Shown here: piece by piece, positions 34,401-39,431 of the stretch | How positions within the stretch are numbered: position 1 is the stretch's first letter | Layout: the number at the start of each line of letters is the position of its first letter | DNA from: Gemmataceae bacterium | GTDB taxonomy: Bacteria > Planctomycetota > Planctomycetia > Gemmatales > Gemmataceae | Assembly: GCA_026419115.1 (NCBI GenBank) | Contig: JAOAAA010000021.1 | Span: forward strand, 1-39,431 | DNA: 39,431 bases | Direction: 5' to 3' | Program-made: the position numbers and the translations under genes | Notes under the pieces: generated by a model | Database searches by the model: none | The model's input: only the letters and a program-made list of their open reading frames with translations | Told to the model about the DNA's origin: nothing

Positions 34401-36344
34401 CACCCAAAGGCCTGCTGAGCTAGAAAAAAACGAAACTCGGGGGGCCACTGGCAAGCTACCATACTCTTTCGAGAGATAATTCTGGATGCGTGTCTGGCAT
34501 TCAGCAATGGGGGTTGCTGGGGGGCGGGATTCTTGCGGTTCCAACGCAGGGCAATCGATAAAATCCATAGGTTTGCTTGTTGATTCAACGATCCATGGTC
34601 TTTGACCGAGTTCGTCGATCGGGAGAGTGTAACGAGTACAAGCATTGGGATTTTGCGGATTGTTGTCCGAACGTATCCACGAGAGGTTCACTGTATTATG
34701 AGTCGGGTTAATCTCAATCTTTTCCATTACAGGTGGTAAGGCCGGATCGATCCAATGCATTTTATTTTTGGTCATCTCGGGGATCAGTAATTTTTCAATC
34801 AGGAAATTTTGGGATTCAACTGTAGGGGTTGAGTGGAACGTTAATTGCCCAGACTTAAGCAAATAGGCATCGACCTGAATTGGAAAACCAATAGCTGGTA
34901 GATCGAATTGAGCAATAAATTTTCCTATCGAACCCTCTTGAGTTGTGAATTGCACAGACCAGCCATTCAAACGGGTCACGGTTGGAATATACTGAGCCAA
35001 CTGGGATCGAACCTCACGAGCTATTTTTGTGGCCTGCTGAGTAAAATGATTTTTATCCCCTATCTGAATTTTCAATTGGATGGGGTGTTGGAACCCAGTA
35101 AAAGTGGGGTGTTGGCAAATACAATCGATCTGAAATGAGGGTGTTTGGGGATCACCTAGGGTAATTTGTCCTTGTACTAATTCCACTTCTTTTGGGAAAC
35201 CAAATTCAGTCAGCGATTGATGGAGTTTTTGTAAATCTAACGAGACATCACTTAAGGAAATTGGCCAAATCGGCATTAAATCAGCAGGATTTTCAGGATA
35301 CCCTAATGCACTACTCTTACCAACGACCTGCCAGTTGACTTCGTGCAAGGAAATACCCGTGTCCCATTCTCGTTCGGCCAAGTTGTTCGATTCATTCGCT
35401 CCACTTGAAACCGCAACCAACACATTCACATAGGTCACGGGTTTACCTTTCACCAATCGGAGGGGGATTTTTCCATTTTGGAGAACTGCACGATATACAA
35501 TTCGATTTTGATCCAAGTTACCAAAAGCAAACCGTTCATTCGCAAGCACGGCTTGATAAAACTTCATATTTGGTTGAATGTGTTTGTCTGTTTTAGCTAG
35601 GAATTGCTCCACCCATAATTCTCGATCACTTTCCGAACTTCGGATACCCCCACGACGGAACCGACCTGAGTACCAAGATTCTCGTTTCGGAAACTCAGGA
35701 AATTCGAGTCTTCTCAAAAGGGCTTCACTTGCTGGGGTTGTCAGTAGTTTTATGTAACCTTCGTCCCGTTCTTTGATCCGTAATTGTCGAAAATGATCCG
35801 CCAGCTCTTGAGTTAACTCCTCTACTGACATTTTTCGCCACGACCGCAGTTTCAACTCGTTCAGGGGCGGCAGAAGTTGGACCATGCCATTGATGAGTTG
35901 GAAATTTGGTTCCGAACTACGCCGTGCAAAATAGTCGCGGGCATCTGAGCCTTTTGCAATCTGAAACTTCTTCGGGTCATTGGGATCGATCGGTAAATCG
36001 CATTTCAAAATCCAATTGGCAAGCATCTGAATCGATTTCAGAGATTCGATGGAAGGTTTCGTGGGATCATACTTTTGGTCTTCACGCCCTAGAGTCGGGT
36101 CTTGGAAATAGAATGGTTGGGTGTAGCGAATGTTTCGGAGGTCGGAAGCCAAAGAGAGAATTTGTTGAATTTGTTCTGGATCGTCGATCGATTCAAGGGG
36201 GAACTCATAGTTTGGTTCCGAGACCCATCGATGGATACCGACCCCAAAAATCAACAGTAATAGCAAAGTAGGAATTTTATATCGTCGAGATAACGCAGAG
36301 AGCCAAGAACGACGTTTATTTGAGAACGGCATACTTTTCCCCAA
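31488..36344 (-). CDS. Giant single-anchor envelope protein (1618 residues)
   Basis: A basic N-terminus precedes one membrane helix at about 24-41 (YKIPTLLLLLIFGVGIHRWV); the rest should lie outside the inner membrane. Residues 50-270 look helical. From about 280 to 1100 the sequence is mostly beta strands with little helix. The segment at about 840-1100 (GRLRALKKIDVAQVRLAC, LYFEGEAEALGRIPGFDRI, ARLSGNVELDGKSGKFQM) resembles AsmA/TamB-type lipid-transfer repeats, though only by eye. The C-terminal part (about 1170-1618) mixes beta strands and Trp/His-rich motifs. There are few cysteines and no catalytic motif I recognise. It heads the operon with the ExbB/ExbD-like genes, so it is the likely mechanical partner of that motor. 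Confidence 0.8.
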   Translation of the reverse strand: MGKSMPFSNKRRSWLSALSRRYKIPTLLLLLIFGVGIHRWVSEPNYEFPLESIDDPEQIQQILSLASDLRNIRYTQPFYFQDPTLGREDQKYDPTKPSIESLKSIQMLANWILKCDLPIDPNDPKKFQIAKGSDARDYFARRSSEPNFQLINGMVQLLPPLNELKLRSWRKMSVEELTQELADHFRQLRIKERDEGYIKLLTTPASEALLRRLEFPEFPKRESWYSGRFRRGGIRSSESDRELWVEQFLAKTDKHIQPNMKFYQAVLANERFAFGNLDQNRIVYRAVLQNGKIPLRLVKGKPVTYVNVLVAVSSGANESNNLAEREWDTGISLHEVNWQVVGKSSALGYPENPADLMPIWPISLSDVSLDLQKLHQSLTEFGFPKEVELVQGQITLGDPQTPSFQIDCICQHPTFTGFQHPIQLKIQIGDKNHFTQQATKIAREVRSQLAQYIPTVTRLNGWSVQFTTQEGSIGKFIAQFDLPAIGFPIQVDAYLLKSGQLTFHSTPTVESQNFLIEKLLIPEMTKNKMHWIDPALPPVMEKIEINPTHNTVNLSWIRSDNNPQNPNACTRYTLPIDELGQRPWIVESTSKPMDFIDCPALEPQESRPPATPIAECQTRIQNYLSKEYGSLPVAPRVSFFSSSAGLWVSVGLKIYDYPEFTVGPRLLSGDMSPEEFARDLMSTPSLKKASRSGWAKRRDWTHPRFGRVRPEIKEIDISGSKISILCKPISFEIDNAPSHLDEIYFENRQWLRPRWAKQPKTSKEFFTQLALSELKRYNELFNLFRCGLATLSIDEESLQPGESLSFQPPLIPFKLTLILPLSGLQIDMRGIRYDQDGLHFPDKLRFSYLGSIYFPQICLSDPVIQLDFLKERPGLSIAGKFTPPISGVNIKGGKRPAPINSQLNANGSLGPIPELRLDNPWLHAIFLQLEFSIHLDVLEQDLELQTQGRLRALKKIDVAQVRLACRPKQLYFEGEAEALGRIPGFDRIPARLSGNVELDGKSGKFQMHADAELFGVNCLHLLIQNDFRNGNHPDNYRLVGHRKFPLHGTTLTLEGVSSTDFKRYELTGEIHSGPIQIRVTIDETHGVRWTPSVEWEGRVFAWTISEAIFGSGAIERIQSQLDTVQMKKSFFSENYQIPVASIHEEELVRALVVAKDRSPVKPQKQSEVHPTVGSGHGFRGYIEYTGLAAFVHPDRPSIVSIKKLKQENLTQRTIENAIERDLVDIDYSPIAHVYSPGTGSHSVVVKKSPSREEVMYVAFHSLHHGKMFLWLPNEGVRGNFYDISDHYAPSVLKNPLTTAKDTLLGWHSLSQAIFHHAWAIYLAKFAPPTGQTSEFPSRLSMAVDQNATDTSFAKCGYEYNLTATYLPPDQKHTRYFWPCSLRFSEFETVLKAHVDIVHPYIPADLVNPNLYARIQQAFSQPELARETSRHPTELIGLSNDGNTMVWLSVQDRSQGEFNLWSGNRQTRRMIKICIAENNGKFPQPFDVVSQERIYHGANLVARSLFSGKPVLSEAEKIFVGQQGVIIVVKNSKNSGDWWLIRDLGKNKEPECVFVARTSFDEWNSETKVYLTPEWREATKRKELSNETIAKMILSPFNRKGDHGFEANPFGLVMGLAKK

Positions 36345-36434
36345 TAGTCAAAGTGCTCAGGTTACCTGTTGAGAGTGAGCGTTGTTATGAGAGATTTTGT
36401 GCTGAGGAGATTGAGAATCAAATTGAATCAAGGT

Positions 36435-36635
36435 TCACGGGCCACCTTGGACTTTACCTGTTTGATTCCATGTAGCTTGTGCCGATTTCTCAACGGCTTT
36501 CGATGAGTTTCGCTCCCCGCCACCTTGTCCTTTTAAACTGCCTGTTGTGCCTTTCTTTTCGTCACAACCCATGAACAACACTGCGACCATCAGACTAAAC
36601 AACCCGCCATAGATTAATTTCTGAGAGATTCGCAT
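36435..36635 (-). CDS. Small lipoprotein
   Basis: 66 residues. The signal ends in a good lipobox (VLFMGC, Cys at about 24), after which the mature protein would be only ~43 residues, rich in Lys, Gly, Ser and Gln (EKKGTTGSLKGQGGGERNSS). No fold is predicted. It lies 90 bp upstream of the giant protein on the same strand and may be its operon partner, anchoring in a membrane of the envelope. Short planctomycete lipoproteins of this kind are common, so the link is only positional. Confidence 0.65.
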   Translation of the reverse strand: MRISQKLIYGGLFSLMVAVLFMGCDEKKGTTGSLKGQGGGERNSSKAVEKSAQATWNQTGKVQGGP

Positions 36636-37046
36636 CGTAAAGGCCCATAAATAAATAGTTATAAAATTTATACATTTCCAGAGGGTCCTTTCAATACCAA
36701 ATCGATTGTCTTATCTGAATGATAGGAGGACTTGAATGGAACCTCCGTATTGTCCCTACGAACCTGTTCATAAATCGGAGAGGTTGGTACAATTTTTACT
36801 TGGTCTGTTTGATTGAGACGAGATCAATTAGAGAAACGAAGAATCTACACAACAATAACTACTATGATAGTGTGGCTTTTGAAAAGTCTTATAGGATACC
36901 TTTTATTTACAAATGGTTTATTATTTGTAGTTAATCTTTAATAACCTGATGGCCAAGTTTGAAACGACATGGCCATAACTGACCAAGGCCCACCAGATCA
37001 AGCACCACATGATTCAGGAATTTCTTAATAAACGGATAAGGCTGAT
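36636..37046. promoter_or_regulatory. AT-rich divergent intergenic region
   Basis: 411 bp between the leftward lipoprotein/giant-protein genes and the rightward DUF262 gene. The stretch 36841-36960 is only about 28% GC by count, well below the flanking genes. An inverted repeat lies at 36908-36929 (TACAAAT, 8-nt loop, ATTTGTA), possibly an operator. ATGGCCA occurs twice (about 36949 and 36971). A 71-codon open frame at 36719-36934 has no ribosome binding site and looks random. AAGG just before 37047 serves the DUF262 gene. Confidence 0.45.
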
Positions 37047-39002
37047 ATGAAAATCTCCACTATACTCGACCACATCGACAACGGTCACATGGCATTGCCC
37101 GAGTTCCAGCGAGGTTACGTTTGGAACCGCGATCAAGTTCGTGGTCTCTTTGATTCGCTATATCGCCGTCACCCGATTGGTGGTCTGCTTGTCTGGGCGA
37201 CAGAATCGAAGACCGCTGACCATCGCGGTGATGGGCCGTTAGCTGCGGGAATCGTCAAGCTCCTTCTTGATGGCCAGCAGCGGATAACATCACTCTATGG
37301 GGTCATTCGTGGCAAACCTCCAAAGTTCTTTGATGGAAACGCCCGAGCATTCACTGGCCTCCACTTTAATCTGGAAACCGAGACGTTTGCTTTTTATCAG
37401 CCGCTCAAGATGCAAGATGACCAGCCGCTATGGATCGACGTGACCGAACTTATGAAGAAGGGTGATGCTGGACTTGGAGAGATCATCAAAAATTTGGGTG
37501 TAAGTCTACAGAACTCAACTAAAATTGGCGAGTACGTCAGTCGATTGGGGCGACTTCTCGGCGTGAGAGAGATAGATTTGCACATCGAAGAACTTACTGG
37601 AGCCGACAAAACGATCGATGTGGTTGTTGACATCTTCAACCGTGTCAACAGCAGCGGTACGAAGTTGTCAAAGGGCGATTTGGCACTTGCCAGGATTTGC
37701 GCTGAATGGCCCGAATGCCGCGATGCAATGAAGGAGAAGCTCAAGGAATGGGCCAAGGCAGACTACCGATTCAACCTTGATTGGCTGCTCCGCTCCATCA
37801 ATACCGTGCTCACTGGGGAAGCGAAGTTTCAGTTCCTTCACGACAAGACTGCGTCGGACATTCAGGATGGTCTCAAACGGGCTTCGAAACATATCGACAC
37901 ATGTCTGAACCTGATTAGTGGAAGGCTAGGTCTTGATCATGACCAAGTGTTCTTTGGTCGGTTCGGTGTGCCGGTTATGGTACGATACCTCGACAAGAGG
38001 CATGGTCAGATGGACGCCAAGGAACGAGACAAACTATTATTCTGGTTCGTTCAAGCTGGAATGTGGGGTCGCTTCTCCAGTTCGACCGAGTCACACATCG
38101 ATCAAGATTTGGCTGCTCTGGAAGGACCGGAAGGTGGCCTTGACAAATTGCTTGAGCAATTGCGACTCTGGCATGGTGGACTTCGTGTTGAGGCAGGCCA
38201 TTTCAAGGGTTGGAGCCTTGGTGCGAGGTTCTATCCGGTTCTCTATTTCCTCACTCGTATGGGCGAAGCGCAAGATTGGGGGTCTGGGCTTCCGCTCAAG
38301 GCGAGTCTGCTTGGGAAAAGGAGTCGGCTGGAAGTACATCACATTTTTCCGAAGGCTCAGCTCTACAAGCAAAAGTTCAAGAAGCCCGAGGTCAACGCAC
38401 TGGCGAACTTTTGTTTCCTGACCAAGGACACCAACCTTGAAATCCTTGATCGACTTCCTGAAGAGTACTTCCCAGAAGTCGAAGCAGCTCATCCTGGAGC
38501 ATTGGCATCGCAATGGATTCCGATGGACCCTGAATTATGGAAAATCCAGAATTTCAGGGATTTCCTTGAAGCCCGAAAGGAACTACTTGCGGACGAAGTC
38601 AACAAGCGAATGAAAGAATTGCTTCATGGGGATGATCGTTGGCTCTCTGGTCCTCCGTCCGAAATCGTACCGCCAACAACTGTTGGCGGAGGAATTTCAA
38701 ACGAAGAAGAAGAACAGCAGCTTGAATCGCTTAACGCTTGGGTCGAAACACAAGGTCTCAAACCCGGCGTGCTGGGATTTGATTTCGCAGATCCTAATTC
38801 CGGTGAGCAGAGAGCCGTCTTTGATCTAGCTTGGCCAAACGGGATTCAAGAAGAATTGAGTCAGCCTGTCGCAGTGTTACTTAACGAATCAGCCGCAGTG
38901 ATTGCTGTCGCTAGCCAAGCAGGGTATCGCTGCTTTACATCTGTGGAAGAGTTCCAGAACTACGTTCGGACGGAAATCCTAGTTCAGGAGGTCGTAGAAT
39001 GA
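37047..39002 (+). CDS. DUF262/HNH protein, GmrSD-like putative restriction nuclease
   Basis: 651 residues. The N-terminal DUF262 (ParB-like) domain has PEFQRGYVWNRDQVRGLFDS at 18-37 and DGQQR at 75-79, the motif linked to nucleotide binding and hydrolysis in GmrS-type proteins. A helical middle follows. The HNH-type (DUF1524-like) nuclease centre is LEVHHIFPKAQ with His431-His432, then NALANFCFLTKDTNLEI. This corresponds to a fused GmrS-GmrD protein, a type IV restriction enzyme acting on modified phage DNA. Residues 550-651 form an additional alpha/beta domain after an acidic linker that I do not recognise. The start is supported by AAGG 7 nt upstream. No methylase is adjacent, as expected for type IV systems. 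Confidence 0.85.
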   Translation: MKISTILDHIDNGHMALPEFQRGYVWNRDQVRGLFDSLYRRHPIGGLLVWATESKTADHRGDGPLAAGIVKLLLDGQQRITSLYGVIRGKPPKFFDGNARAFTGLHFNLETETFAFYQPLKMQDDQPLWIDVTELMKKGDAGLGEIIKNLGVSLQNSTKIGEYVSRLGRLLGVREIDLHIEELTGADKTIDVVVDIFNRVNSSGTKLSKGDLALARICAEWPECRDAMKEKLKEWAKADYRFNLDWLLRSINTVLTGEAKFQFLHDKTASDIQDGLKRASKHIDTCLNLISGRLGLDHDQVFFGRFGVPVMVRYLDKRHGQMDAKERDKLLFWFVQAGMWGRFSSSTESHIDQDLAALEGPEGGLDKLLEQLRLWHGGLRVEAGHFKGWSLGARFYPVLYFLTRMGEAQDWGSGLPLKASLLGKRSRLEVHHIFPKAQLYKQKFKKPEVNALANFCFLTKDTNLEILDRLPEEYFPEVEAAHPGALASQWIPMDPELWKIQNFRDFLEARKELLADEVNKRMKELLHGDDRWLSGPPSEIVPPTTVGGGISNEEEEQQLESLNAWVETQGLKPGVLGFDFADPNSGEQRAVFDLAWPNGIQEELSQPVAVLLNESAAVIAVASQAGYRCFTSVEEFQNYVRTEILVQEVVE

Positions 39003-39318
39003 TTATAGGATCGCGATAATGATCGATCGGACCGCGTCATCGCTCTATTACCATACTCAGCTACCTCTTTCTTAATTCCTAAACCAATGGGGCTGGCAAC
39101 AGAAAAATCGAGCAAAATCTGCTGACACGTCGGCTGATGAAGTATGGGATAAGTGCAACGCAGAGTGAACTTTATTTTGGTTCAGTCAAAGCCCGTGTTG
39201 TTTCTCTGGTATATCGTGGTTTTGCTCATCCTGTCGCATTGTTTTTATCGGCTTGATAAGGGCCAGTGGTGTTTCTCGTCTCTATACAATTATTTTCCCT
39301 AACTCTAAGGAATCCATT
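39003..39318. other. Gene-free gap before the flavodoxin-like gene
   Basis: 316 bp without a convincing gene or strong hairpin. A weak imperfect inverted repeat (AGTGAAC and GTTCAGT, about 39168-39190) is the only structure seen. Promoter boxes for the gene at 39319 are not obvious; AAGG about 9 nt before its ATG is the ribosome binding site. Confidence 0.45.
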
Positions 39319-39431
39319 ATGGCAAAAGTTCTGGTTTTTTATCACTCTGCCAGCGGCAATACCGAAGCGATGGCCAAGCTCATTGCCGAAGGGGCAACAC
39401 AAATCCCCTCTACTGAAGTTCGTCTCCGCTC
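39319..39431 (+). CDS. Flavodoxin/WrbA-like protein, 5' end only
   Basis: The first ~37 codons are visible before the window ends. MAKVLVFYHSASGNTEAMAK is the start of a flavodoxin fold: a beta strand followed by the FMN-phosphate-binding loop (SASGNTE). This matches WrbA-type NAD(P)H:quinone oxidoreductases and related flavodoxin-like proteins, which reduce quinones by two electrons in the cytoplasm. The fragment cannot distinguish WrbA from other flavodoxin-family members. Confidence 0.8.
   Translation, partial: MAKVLVFYHSASGNTEAMAKLIAEGATQIPSTEVRLR

Noticed and set aside
36719..36934. 71-residue rightward open frame
   Set aside because: It lies in a 28-35% GC region, has no ribosome binding site or recognisable domain, and its composition simply follows the AT bias.

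Overview
The window looks like chromosomal DNA of a planctomycete, most likely a Gemmataceae-type organism. The evidence is gene content: a Tat-exported DUF1552 protein next to a DUF1587/1592/1588/1585 cytochrome-like protein, a DUF1559-type secreted protein, a leucine-rich-repeat-like protein, a zinc-ribbon membrane protein, and flagellar genes in a non-proteobacterial order. GC content is moderate by eye (about half). I see no rRNA, tRNA, CRISPR array or insertion sequence.

Layout. 1-515 (-): 5' part of a secreted protein with 14-residue Asn/Phe repeats, apparently frameshifted twice. 847-3774 (+): zinc-ribbon membrane protein, TatD-like hydrolase and MoxR ATPase, probably one operon. 3985-4902 (+): EamA exporter. 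4994-5449 (-): trmL. 5581-7974 (+): FtsK translocase. 8114-12274 (-): flagellar operon (secreted coiled-coil protein, small helical protein, fliK, flgD, flgE). 12417-17868 (-): MFS exporter, SWIM-SNF2 helicase, DUF1559-type protein. 18063-19750 (+): a second FliK-like gene followed by an orphan FlhB C-terminal-domain gene. 19857-23043 (-): polytopic membrane protein, unknown protein, SDR oxidoreductase. 23268-24323 (+): secreted trypsin-like protease. 24662-36635 (-): a 12-kb run in one direction, described below. 37047-39002 (+): DUF262-HNH (GmrSD-like) protein. 39319-end (+): start of a flavodoxin/WrbA-like gene.

The most unusual content is at 29232-36344 (with a small lipoprotein at 36435-36635). 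A 1618-residue single-anchor envelope protein is followed by a MotA/TolQ/ExbB-type channel protein and two short one-TM proteins, each with an Asp at the start of its membrane helix as in ExbD/MotB. The last three genes are spaced 3 bp apart or overlap by 4 bp. This reads as an ion-motive-force-driven envelope machine whose effector would be the giant protein; part of that protein looks AsmA/TamB-like. I recognise no named system with this composition.

Other points: the DUF1552 gene is full length but has one in-frame TAA; several gene-free gaps contain degenerate short tandem repeats, two of which share an AGATGATTC core in opposite orientation; and eight G/C homopolymers of 9-10 bases occur, seven of them inside genes.
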